DNA of 64,000 nucleotides, from assembly GCA_965223405.1 (NCBI GenBank), contig CBDCWO010000006.1:5828001-5892000 (forward strand). Direction: 5' to 3'. This document shows, in pieces, positions 1 to 9,414 of this stretch. Both the position numbers and the translations under genes were made by a program. Origin of the DNA: CBDCWO01 sp965223405 (GTDB taxonomy: Bacteria; Bacteroidota; Bacteroidia; Chitinophagales; Saprospiraceae). The notes beneath the pieces are model-generated. The model was not told the origin of the DNA and searched no databases. It worked only from the letters and a program-made list of their open reading frames with translations. Each line of letters begins with the position of its first letter. Position 1 is the stretch's first letter.

Positions 1-3000
1 TTGCCCAGATAGTAATTGTTCCACTGGATGGCATAATCACTGTGGTGATGCCATGATAGCAATATGGAGTAGGCAACTTACAATCCAATACGGTTATCGA
101 AGTCATACAAGTATCCACATTACCACAATTGTCTTCACCGATCAGAAAGATATCATACGCTCCATTCTGCAAATGATGATTAAACCGCTTACCATGCCCA
201 TATGAAATTGCCTGTGGATCCTGATTTCCAGATTCCATCCAATAGTAGCGATAGGACATTAAATCAGAGGGCGTACAATTATCCATTCCCTGTCCCAAGA
301 TCGTATCTACCGGTACTTCTGTACATATGGATTGAGAATTACAAATGATAAAAGGTTGAATACAGCTAATTTCAGGAGCATCCCGATCAATAATTTTGAT
401 AATTTGAGTATAGGTTAAATAACCATCACCATTGTCCTTAAGATGGCGATATATACAATTTCGATCTTCACCGGCAATTATTCGGTCATCCACAATTACA
501 TCAGGAACTAAATTTTCAAAGTGCTTTGTAATATCTGCATTGAATACGCACCAATCAATAAGTGTCCATGTACGCTCGATTTTTTTACAAGAACCAGGCA
601 CAACTTCAATTATCTTGTCTTCGTAGCTAACTCCAATTAGCTCACAATCATCATCAGATATTTCCAATTCCCCGAAAGCATCTCGTGGATAAATCTCATC
701 GTTCATTGTTGAAATACAATCAATTTCCAGATCAGGTGGAAAAACTACTTCAAAGTCACTACGAGGTAACACGGTAATCCTTTGTTGACAAGACGACGTC
801 AATTCGCATTGATCGGATATTGTCCAAGTACGGGTTAAAACACCTACCCCGCATTCATTAATTGAGCCATCATCGCTATATGCCACAGACAAATTTTCTT
901 CATTGGTGCAATTATCAATGTAGGTAGGTTCTCCAAATTCAAATTTCGGCTTGCCCGGAGGATAATCATATCGATCCAACCAAAGCCAAATAGAACAATA
1001 AATTGGTCTCCAATTGGTTGAAGAAGTGTTTGTTCCATTGACCCAAACCTTATAGTTGCACGGATCTTTAGCATAGTGATGGCTATAATGATCATTCAAG
1101 GGTCCCCCATAGTATCCATGGGTTTCTGAATCATAGCCTGTCCATGGCACTTCAACACAACATCGGCCCCCAACTAAATTGTTATACCATCCGTTCTTAG
1201 GACACGAACTAAACGATAAGTAATCTCCTTCGGCACCACACACATTCCAGGTATACCCCGGAGCTTTGATATGATAAGGATTGTTGGCCCCATCCAGTTT
1301 AAATGGGAGATCTACCCAATAGGGTACTCCATCACAATAATAAGTAACATCATTTGGGGCCTCACAAATTGGTGGCGCCTTATCATCTTTAATGACTCGT
1401 ATCATACATTCACTGTAGCTAACAGGTATCCTTATTCTCGAATCTCCCAGATAATTATCTGCTAATTCCGGATACTTTTGCAAAACCATATTCCATCTGT
1501 TGATATCATCTGCATTTTTGTATTCACAGCATATTCTGTTTTTGATCGGTCCCGGACTTTGCATCTTTAATTTAATGCAGTTCCTTGCAAATGTATCTTC
1601 ACACAAATCTGGAAATACCGGATCGTACCCAATCATTTCCGGATAATAAAGCCGGAAAAAACAGGCAAACTCATCATACTGATTCCAACAATACCATTGA
1701 TGTTTTGAACCTTTAAAAATATGTGGATCATAAGTAGGCAAACCACATACATCATATACCCTTAATACCAGGGTATCTTCACCACATTCATCCAATTCGA
1801 GATAATCCTGGAATACATAACATTCAATCCATAGCTCTACTTGTAATTGGTATGATTCCAAATTATGGTGGTACTCATATTCTCCAAAACAAGAAATCAA
1901 TTGATGGTGCCAATAATTTCTCCAATATTCTATATCATTCATTTTTGCAACTGCAAAATGCAATTGACTACAGCAATTGTCATGACTACCATCATCTAAT
2001 TCGCTAGCAAAAATTTTAACCTTACAACTCTCTGGATCTAGTGTAACTTGAGTAATTTCATCACATACAGGAACAGGAGGCGCTTCATCTATTACCCATA
2101 TGTCTTGTACAACTTCTCTGGTATTCCAACAAGGATCAGTAATTTTATACCTTATTTGAAAATCTCCGACGGGTAAATAAAGATGAACACCTTCAGGGGG
2201 GATTAACCCTGATTTAAATACCAGCTTACCTGGATGAACCGGATCATGAAATTCTATTTCATATTCAAAAGTTAGGTTAATTTCTTCGTTAACACCATCT
2301 TTATGAAATTGATACAAACACTCATTTTCAATCTCAGGTCTTTTTAACTCTATTTTTCCTTTACAATCATGAGGATTCACAACTACCTTTAGGTTATTTA
2401 ATGGTTTAACCACCGGAGCAAGGGTGTCGACAATTTTAATTAGTTGTTCACAGACCAACTCTTCACCAGTGCACCAGTCCTTGATCACCCATTTTCTTGT
2501 GATTAGATAAGTTGGATCACAGAGTTTAGTCACATGATCTTTATAATCTACGTAGAGCTGGCACAGTTTGTTTCCTGGCCATAAAAATACCGTGTCTGTC
2601 CCGCTAATCAGGATTGGGGGTTCTGCCAAACCTTCATTTTTCCCATTATCATCAATTAATGGTTTTGGATGAGGGATTCCATGATCATCAAACCATACAT
2701 ATTTTTCATTCCACAAATAATATTTACCTGATGCATCCTGGCTGCAACAAGCTATCACGGTATCTGCAGGGCAAACTACATCTCGTATGGTTTCTCTTCT
2801 GATCCAAAACGAGTCGGCACACTGATACTCCGTTCCCCAAGCATCAATAGCCCGAAGCCTCCTGACCGAGATACCTAAGAAATCCGGGTTTTCATCGCAG
2901 CCAAAAGCAATCCATTCTTGACCTAGCACATTAACTAATGGTGACTGGTAACAGTCTGGATCTGCTATTGGCAAAGGAGGCAAGGGATCGAAACAACTTA

Positions 3001-6000
3001 CCGTATCTTTTCTACAAGCAAAAACTGGAGGATATTTATCCTCAACATGCAATCGAGACCAGCATGAATTCCCGGTGATGGTATCGCGAATGGTTACAAT
3101 TAGTGTGGAGCCTATATGTCTGACATCCAAAGTATTTCCATAGGAAGTACCACTTTGATCTCTAATATCAATTTCGTATGGATTATAACATTCTGTTACA
3201 TCACCCGTTAATACCATTGCAGCATCTAGCTCCAAAGAACATCCAGGGCCCAAACTAATATTCATGTCGTCGGCACAACTGGGTTCTAATCCATCCGGTG
3301 GACAAGGACAACTCACAATAGCAACGGTATTGGCAATATCTATATTGCCGGCTTTATCGACAACTGTCATCCGCAGGTTCCTTACAATATCCACATTGTA
3401 GTAGAAACCACATTGAATTTGAGAAGGAGAGAAAAAGATGGTATCTATTTCACAATTATCATAAGATCCCATGTCAACATCAGATATCTGAATATTTGTA
3501 ACCCCATTAGGTCCTGCTGTAACAAAAATAGAGTCCTTGGCAATCGCAACTGGCGGGATAGGGTCGATAACCCAAATAACATGAATACAGGTGCTGGTGT
3601 TTCCACACAGGTCCGATATCCTGTAAGTTCTTTCAACTCTAAATCCCTGATTTATTTTTTGAGATGTTTCGCCGATATAGACCAAAGAGCCGAGATCCAA
3701 TCCGCAATTATCCGAAGCGCTTCCACCTCCGGCTTCAAATGCACCATAATCAGCAAATACAACTACCTCGCTGGCATCGCAAATTGCAAAACTATCCGGA
3801 GGACAATTAATAATGGGACCTTCCGTATCGGAGACCATTATGGTTTGCACTTGGGTCGTGGCGTTTAAACAGTCGTCAGTGGCCGTCCAACTTCTTAGAA
3901 TCGTGTAATTTCCGGGACATGATCCCGGGATGATGTTATCAGTTCTGGAAATAGTCACATTTCCGCATATATCTGTTCCGGTAGCCATACCCGTACCGGT
4001 CGGAGTGGTGTCAGCAGTACATTCTACTACCGCCAATGGAGGAATAGATAAAGTTGGCGACATGGAATCCTCAATAATAAACTTGGCAGCGCTGGTATCC
4101 GAGTTTCCACATAAGTCTTCTGCAATAAAATGTACTGAATCAGTACGTACTGTTCCACATCCTGAGACAGACGAAATCAACTCTTGTCGCCAAGAAATGA
4201 TTCCACAATCATCACTAGCCATAGCTCCTCCTTGCATCGATAACCAGTTTAAATACTCCGTGTTGTTTCCCATCCCATCGCATTCTACTTGCATATCATT
4301 GGCTTCGGAGGTGATTTCGGGAGGTTCGTTATCAACAATCATCACTTGTCCGACAACCGAATCTATGTTGCCACATTCATCCATAGCTATAAAAGTTACC
4401 GGAATAGTTCCGTTACCGCCAGCATCACACCCTCCTGATTCAAGCCCTAATCTATTGGTCCAGGTAACTGTATCACTACAATTGTCTGTTGCTGTAGCTC
4501 CTCCAGCTATATCTAACCATGCCTGAATGGCGCTCATCTGCCCGGGGCCGCACTGGACCATAATAGGTGTTGGGTTTGTGAGGATTGGTGGATCAGTGTC
4601 TTCGACTACTATCCTCTGGGTATCAGAAACTGAATTTTGGCAGGCATCTATTGCTGTCCAAATTCGCAATATGGTGTAATTATGAGGGCAATTCCCTGGT
4701 TCAATTACTGTAGTACTGCTAACCGATGTATTAGCGCAGGCATCAGTTGCGGATGCCATACCCGTACCCGCAATACTAGTGTCCATATCACAGGACAGTA
4801 CCATATCAGCAGGAATTGTCAGCACAGGTACTGTGGTGTCCTGCACGACAATGGTAACCACTACCGAGGAGGTATTGCCACAGGTATCTGTCGCGGTATA
4901 TGTGATTTCGGTTATTTCCGTAATTGGACACATACCAGGTGAAGTAATGGATGAAGTATTGAGTCTTACTAAACCACAATTATCCATGGCCGCAGGATTA
5001 AATACGGGAGGATTTGCATCACAGTCGATAAAAATGGTGGTATCAGTAACTCCGCTGATCGTTGGATTTATGTTATCATTTACCGTAATAATTTGTGATG
5101 CTGAGGAGGAATTCAAACAACCGTCAGTAAAAGACCAGGTTCTGGTAAGGGTAAATCGATTTGGACAAGTAGAATCCGACACCACTTCACTTAAAACCCC
5201 AGGAACTATTCCTTGACAAATGTCTGACGCCTGTAAAATAGGTGCAGCTGGAATATCCAAAGCACAAGACACCATCATATTTGCAGGATCTGCAGGAGGT
5301 GTTGGTTGAGTATTATCTTCAATTATGAATTTTGCAGCTGTGGAATCGATATTTCCACAAGCATCCATAGCATAAAAATGTACTGAATCAACCCGAGTCA
5401 TTCCACAACCCGGTAAACTTGAAACTTGTCGGGAACTCCAGGTTATGGTACCACAATCATCAGTAGCTTCAGCCCATCCATGATTCGAGATCCAGGAGTT
5501 ATAATCATTGATATTTCCATTTCCGTCACACTCAACAGTACTATCTTGGGCCATTACCGTAATTTGAGGAGGAGAATTGTCATTGACAGTGAGAGTCGCT
5601 GACATAGAACTACTGTTACTGCAATCATCTTCAGCAGTAAAATTTACGGTAATGGTATTGCCGCCTGCACAAGCGTTTGGCTGAGTTCCAAAATCATTGC
5701 TCCACCCCACCGTTCCACAATTATCCGTAGCTGTTGCCATTCCATTATTAGTGAGCCAATTCATTAAGTCTCCCGCACCCGTCGCACAATCTATGGTCAA
5801 GTCTTGAGGAGGATTGGTAAAAACGGGAGGAACATCGTCAATAATCTGGATGAATTGAGTATCCGTAGCGAAGTTCATGCATAAATCGGTTGCAGTCCAC
5901 ACCCTCTTGATTAAAAAGCTGTCGGGGCAAGTGCCGGAAATGGTAATATCTGAGGAAGAAATCGTCACCATACCCTGACAATTATCATTGGCTAGCGCCG

Positions 6001-7192
6001 TTCCTAAATCATTTACTCCATAATTGCCATCACACTGTACAGTAGCATCATTGGGGATAAAAGTAAACACAGGTGCTGTGATATCGGGTTGATAAGTAAA
6101 AATTTGTGCACAATGAACAGAATCCTCACCTAATGTATACGAATTATCCCGATTCGCATCATTATAAATCACATAAGTACGAATTACATTATTGGTAGCA
6201 CAATTGTTAACAATGCCGGGGTTATCCATTGAGAAAAGAAGAACCGTATCGCAAGGATTATTTCCAATCAGATCTCCAAATTCAGCTTCAAAATCTGCTA
6301 CAGTTGAATGCGGAGGAGGAATCGTATTAGTACAACTAAATGTTCCTGGTACCAAGTTAGGAGGACAAGTAACTTCGAAAATACAGCAAATATTCAAATC
6401 GACCATTTGGACACTGGTATCATGTACAATTATCCCATCTATAGTATCCGTAACGATCAACTGCACGTTATAAATACTACGAGCCGGATACGTATGTGAA
6501 GGACTTGGTTGATTACTCATATTCCCATCCCCAAATGACCAAACATAGGAATAACTACCGTCTCCACCAGATGAAGCATCAGTAAATTGAATAGTATTTT
6601 CAGGTGTCGTGCAAGCAAAAGTAAAATTGGCCACTACCGGGGCTAAAACCAGCACACTATCAAATCCACCACATTTAGTACCGCTTAACTCTGTACAAGG
6701 ATCAAACCCACATGCCATGGGCCATCCCATATTGTTTGGTGGTGCACCAAATACGATATCTTCAAGCTTAATTTCTTGTCCACAGGTCCAATCGATGGTT
6801 CCAGCGTTGATGGGAATGGTATCTTTCCCACCAAGTTCCACCACGATACAAGTGTCTACATGCTTGCTGAATACATCATCCAAATATACATCGGCCAATA
6901 TCCAGGCTACAAATCGAGTACTGGAAGCATTATTAAATACGTTGATCCACAAATTGGCAGTTGTTGGATTGCCAAATTCACATTGTGCCAATTTTGTAGT
7001 GTCCAGATTCCCAACAAATACGTCAATTATTCTGAAGTCATTGGAATTACAACCCCATGTCGCAGATCCACACTGATCCGGAGTTGGCCATGTTTGAGAA
7101 TACATTATATCAGTTGACAAGCTTAATACGAGTAGTACTAATAAGGGGTAATAAACGCGGTTCATCATCGATTGGTTTTTCGAATCCATCAT
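1..7192 (-). CDS. Giant secreted HYR/PKD repeat protein (3' end outside window)
   Basis: I translated this reading frame by hand from 7192 to the window edge and met no stop, giving more than 2397 residues. The protein starts with a signal peptide (an alternative ATG at 7168 gives MMNRVYYPLL and cleavage after MYSQ). A PKD domain lies at about residues 190-250 (WSFGDG motif, then HTY). From about residue 380 to 1100 there are at least nine HYR-like modules of 75-95 residues, each with a C..D start, ATDNCG-type centre and a DxxPP boundary. The remaining 1100 or more residues are irregular, rich in Cys, Trp and Asp. Such proteins in Saprospiraceae are surface or gliding-associated adhesins exported by T9SS; the sorting domain would lie beyond the window. 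The family assignment is firm, adhesion is inference. An ABC exporter gene lies 331 bp upstream on the same strand. Confidence 0.9.
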   Translation of the reverse strand, partial: MMDSKNQSMMNRVYYPLLVLLVLSLSTDIMYSQTWPTPDQCGSATWGCNSNDFRIIDVFVGNLDTTKLAQCEFGNPTTANLWINVFNNASSTRFVAWILADVYLDDVFSKHVDTCIVVELGGKDTIPINAGTIDWTCGQEIKLEDIVFGAPPNNMGWPMACGFDPCTELSGTKCGGFDSVLVLAPVVANFTFACTTPENTIQFTDASSGGDGSYSYVWSFGDGNMSNQPSPSHTYPARSIYNVQLIVTDTIDGIIVHDTSVQMVDLNICCIFEVTCPPNLVPGTFSCTNTIPPPHSTVADFEAEFGDLIGNNPCDTVLLFSMDNPGIVNNCATNNVIRTYVIYNDANRDNSYTLGEDSVHCAQIFTYQPDITAPVFTFIPNDATVQCDGNYGVNDLGTALANDNCQGMVTISSSDITISGTCPDSFLIKRVWTATDLCMNFATDTQFIQIIDDVPPVFTNPPQDLTIDCATGAGDLMNWLTNNGMATATDNCGTVGWSNDFGTQPNACAGGNTITVNFTAEDDCSNSSSMSATLTVNDNSPPQITVMAQDSTVECDGNGNINDYNSWISNHGWAEATDDCGTITWSSRQVSSLPGCGMTRVDSVHFYAMDACGNIDSTAAKFIIEDNTQPTPPADPANMMVSCALDIPAAPILQASDICQGIVPGVLSEVVSDSTCPNRFTLTRTWSFTDGCLNSSSASQIITVNDNINPTISGVTDTTIFIDCDANPPVFNPAAMDNCGLVRLNTSSITSPGMCPITEITEITYTATDTCGNTSSVVVTIVVQDTTVPVLTIPADMVLSCDMDTSIAGTGMASATDACANTSVSSTTVIEPGNCPHNYTILRIWTAIDACQNSVSDTQRIVVEDTDPPILTNPTPIMVQCGPGQMSAIQAWLDIAGGATATDNCSDTVTWTNRLGLESGGCDAGGNGTIPVTFIAMDECGNIDSVVGQVMIVDNEPPEITSEANDMQVECDGMGNNTEYLNWLSMQGGAMASDDCGIISWRQELISSVSGCGTVRTDSVHFIAEDLCGNSDTSAAKFIIEDSMSPTLSIPPLAVVECTADTTPTGTGMATGTDICGNVTISRTDNIIPGSCPGNYTILRSWTATDDCLNATTQVQTIMVSDTEGPIINCPPDSFAICDASEVVVFADYGAFEAGGGSASDNCGLDLGSLVYIGETSQKINQGFRVERTYRISDLCGNTSTCIHVIWVIDPIPPVAIAKDSIFVTAGPNGVTNIQISDVDMGSYDNCEIDTIFFSPSQIQCGFYYNVDIVRNLRMTVVDKAGNIDIANTVAIVSCPCPPDGLEPSCADDMNISLGPGCSLELDAAMVLTGDVTECYNPYEIDIRDQSGTSYGNTLDVRHIGSTLIVTIRDTITGNSCWSRLHVEDKYPPVFACRKDTVSCFDPLPPLPIADPDCYQSPLVNVLGQEWIAFGCDENPDFLGISVRRLRAIDAWGTEYQCADSFWIRRETIRDVVCPADTVIACCSQDASGKYYLWNEKYVWFDDHGIPHPKPLIDDNGKNEGLAEPPILISGTDTVFLWPGNKLCQLYVDYKDHVTKLCDPTYLITRKWVIKDWCTGEELVCEQLIKIVDTLAPVVKPLNNLKVVVNPHDCKGKIELKRPEIENECLYQFHKDGVNEEINLTFEYEIEFHDPVHPGKLVFKSGLIPPEGVHLYLPVGDFQIRYKITDPCWNTREVVQDIWVIDEAPPVPVCDEITQVTLDPESCKVKIFASELDDGSHDNCCSQLHFAVAKMNDIEYWRNYWHHQLISCFGEYEYHHNLESYQLQVELWIECYVFQDYLELDECGEDTLVLRVYDVCGLPTYDPHIFKGSKHQWYCWNQYDEFACFFRLYYPEMIGYDPVFPDLCEDTFARNCIKLKMQSPGPIKNRICCEYKNADDINRWNMVLQKYPELADNYLGDSRIRIPVSYSECMIRVIKDDKAPPICEAPNDVTYYCDGVPYWVDLPFKLDGANNPYHIKAPGYTWNVCGAEGDYLSFSSCPKNGWYNNLVGGRCCVEVPWTGYDSETHGYYGGPLNDHYSHHYAKDPCNYKVWVNGTNTSSTNWRPIYCSIWLWLDRYDYPPGKPKFEFGEPTYIDNCTNEENLSVAYSDDGSINECGVGVLTRTWTISDQCELTSSCQQRITVLPRSDFEVVFPPDLEIDCISTMNDEIYPRDAFGELEISDDDCELIGVSYEDKIIEVVPGSCKKIERTWTLIDWCVFNADITKHFENLVPDVIVDDRIIAGEDRNCIYRHLKDNGDGYLTYTQIIKIIDRDAPEISCIQPFIICNSQSICTEVPVDTILGQGMDNCTPSDLMSYRYYWMESGNQDPQAISYGHGKRFNHHLQNGAYDIFLIGEDNCGNVDTCMTSITVLDCKLPTPYCYHGITTVIMPSSGTITIWA
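3850..6110 (-). repeat. Higher-order duplication of HYR modules inside the giant gene
   Basis: Modules occur in the order A-B-C-D-E-A-B-C-D. The two C modules (boxes VECDGNG and VECDGMG, at about 5524-5535 and 4273-4284) are offset by 1251 bp. The A, B and D pairs show offsets of about 1235-1250 bp. C modules share a DSVHF..A.D.CGN..T.AAKFIIED core and D/A modules share NYTILR.WTA.D.C.N. This indicates duplication of a four-module block rather than single-module growth. Confidence 0.75.
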
Positions 7193-7523
7193 TTCTGATG
7201 AATCAATAGATTTATGGTATGGTGCTATCGGTCTAACGTTAGCCGGTATAAATATAATTCATATAAATATATAATTTTAATATATCAGTACATTTTAAAC
7301 AGTCTAAGCAAAATTTTCCAGTTCCTAAATTAGACATAATATCGTCCAAGATACCGAACACAGAATCTGTGGGGTGATTTTAAGCTATAATTGAATTATC
7401 TATATTAAATATATCATAATCATCGAGTTAAAAACCTTAGGGATTGACAGTTTGGCCTTATAGATTCTTAATTTATACTTCAAGAGTGCACACCAACTGC
7501 TTAAAGTGAAGGTCTGGTTATGA
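7193..7523. other. AT-rich intergenic region upstream of the giant gene
   Basis: This 331-bp stretch separates the ABC exporter from the giant gene. It is very A+T-rich, with a long TATAAATATATAA-like tract around 7247-7285. No ORF with coding character was seen. It presumably holds the promoter and leader of the giant gene, but I could not assign a clear TAnnTTTG box. Confidence 0.4.
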
Positions 7524-9353
7524 TCAATTTAGATAACCTTTTGCTTGTAGTTTAAACAATTCCGCATACAATTGACCAGAAGCTACTAATTCTTGATGTG
7601 TGCCCATTTCGTTAATTTCCCCATTTTTCAGTACCAAGATTCGATCAGCCATTCTCACCGTACTAAACCGATGTGAAATAATTACTGAAGTTTTGCCTTC
7701 GGTAAGGCCGATAAAGCGCTTGAAGGTTTCTGACTCCGCTCTGGCATCCAAAGCAGATGTAGGTTCGTCAAGGATGATAATCTCGGCATCTTTCATGTAG
7801 GCCCTTGCCAGGCCAATTTTTTGCCATTCGCCGCCAGATAAGTCCTTACCGGCATAAAACCTTCTCCCTAATTGTTGATCATACCCTTCCGGCAAGGACT
7901 CGATCACTTTATCCGCCAGACTTAGTTCGGCAGCAGATTGGATCCTTCTGAAGTTATCTATCTCATCTACTTTGCCAACAGCTATATTATCAGCTGCCGT
8001 GAAATAATACTTTACAAAATCCTGAAAGATCACTCCAAATAATTCTTGATATTTAGTCTGATCAAAAAGCTGGATATCCTTGCCCTCCAGAAGAATCCTA
8101 CCTTCTGTAGGTTGATACATTCTGAGCAATAGTTTAATCAAGGTTGTCTTACCGGCACCATTTTCACCAACTAAAGCCAACTTTTCGCCGCTTTGCAGAG
8201 TAAATGAGATATTCCGCAGTACGTATTGATCGTTTCCAGGATATTTAAATCCTACCTTTTCAAAAACGATACCTTTTGAAATAGAACTTGGCGCATCCAA
8301 TCCTCCACTCATAATTTTTTGATGGTCCAAATCGATGAAATCAAAATAATCCTTCAGGTATAGGGCGTTTTCGGTAATATTGGAGAATCGATTGAATATG
8401 GTCTGTAACTGATTCCGTAAACGATTGAACGAACCGGACAAAAAAGTGAGATCCCCTACCGTAAGTAGCCCAGACACGGTCCGGATAATGATAAATAGAT
8501 AAGCCCCGTAATAGGCCAGATCTGCCAGTAAGTGAAACAAACTACCCCACAGACTTCTTTTGATATTCAACCTTTTATTCAATTGATAATATTCATCTGC
8601 CAGTCGGGAAAATCTGCCAGCGATAAAATCCGCCAGTCCAAACAATTTTATTTCTTTAGCAGTTTCGTCACTCGCTCCGATGAAACGGAGATAATCCAGT
8701 TCACGTCGCTCCTGAGTCCAACTTCTAACCAGCGAATAGCTGGTTTTACTAAACTTTATTTCATTGATAAATGAAGGTATAATGGAGATTATAAGGAGGA
8801 TGATCAAAGCCGGTGCAAATACAATTAAGCCTGTAATTAAGGAAATCACCGTAATCAGATCCTGAGCCTGACCCAGGATATTGGACATCAGAGTCACTCT
8901 TCCAGTTGTCTGACGTCTTGCCCGTTCAAGTTTATCATAAAATTCTGCATCCTCCAGTTGATTGAGCTGAACCGTTGCCGTCTTTTGAATAAGCTCTACT
9001 GATGACTTGTTGGCGTACAAGTCACCCAATAAGCCATCCGTTAAGTTGATGGATCTTGACAAGATATCCGATAACACAGCAAGGCCTAATTCGATCCCCA
9101 AATAAATCCATAATTCAGAGAAATTTTTGTTTTCGGAACCAACCTGTATGATGACTTCATCTATGATCAATTTGCCAACCCAGAGTAATAAAATTGGCAG
9201 TATTGATTTGACGCTACGACACAAGATGTTAGCAATGAATAACCGAGGATTAGTTTCCCAGATTAGTTTAAAAAATCTTGGAACATACTTTAAGGCGGCA
9301 AATCCGGATTTCCAATCTTTAGGTTCATTTTGTTGTATTGATTTTGCAGCCAT
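7524..9353 (-). CDS. ABC transporter, fused permease/ATPase (exporter type)
   Basis: This is a 609-residue half-transporter of the MsbA/lipid A and peptide exporter class, acting as a homodimer or heterodimer in the inner membrane. The transmembrane domain spans about residues 30-340. The nucleotide-binding domain carries Walker A GENGAGKT (396-403), signature LSGGE (505-509), Walker B IIILDE (525-530), D-loop SALD (533-536) and H-loop His561, so it should be active. There is no N-terminal C39 peptidase domain. It starts 61 bp after the SecA-like gene and is probably cotranscribed with it. The substrate is unknown; the giant secreted protein downstream is a neighbour, not a proven cargo. Confidence 0.92.
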   Translation of the reverse strand: MAAKSIQQNEPKDWKSGFAALKYVPRFFKLIWETNPRLFIANILCRSVKSILPILLLWVGKLIIDEVIIQVGSENKNFSELWIYLGIELGLAVLSDILSRSINLTDGLLGDLYANKSSVELIQKTATVQLNQLEDAEFYDKLERARRQTTGRVTLMSNILGQAQDLITVISLITGLIVFAPALIILLIISIIPSFINEIKFSKTSYSLVRSWTQERRELDYLRFIGASDETAKEIKLFGLADFIAGRFSRLADEYYQLNKRLNIKRSLWGSLFHLLADLAYYGAYLFIIIRTVSGLLTVGDLTFLSGSFNRLRNQLQTIFNRFSNITENALYLKDYFDFIDLDHQKIMSGGLDAPSSISKGIVFEKVGFKYPGNDQYVLRNISFTLQSGEKLALVGENGAGKTTLIKLLLRMYQPTEGRILLEGKDIQLFDQTKYQELFGVIFQDFVKYYFTAADNIAVGKVDEIDNFRRIQSAAELSLADKVIESLPEGYDQQLGRRFYAGKDLSGGEWQKIGLARAYMKDAEIIILDEPTSALDARAESETFKRFIGLTEGKTSVIISHRFSTVRMADRILVLKNGEINEMGTHQELVASGQLYAELFKLQAKGYLN

Positions 9354-9414
9354 AAATTATCCAACAAAATAAATGAATAAAGGATTAATTATTCTCGGTT
9401 TGGGTTGGCAAAAC

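Noticed and set aside
3930..4526. 198-aa plus-strand ORF, and others of 151, 155 and 145 aa in 3.4-7.1 kb
   Set aside because: They lie antisense to the continuous minus-strand giant gene, whose HYR modules explain the region; their composition (runs of S, T, P, V) is a shadow of its repeats.
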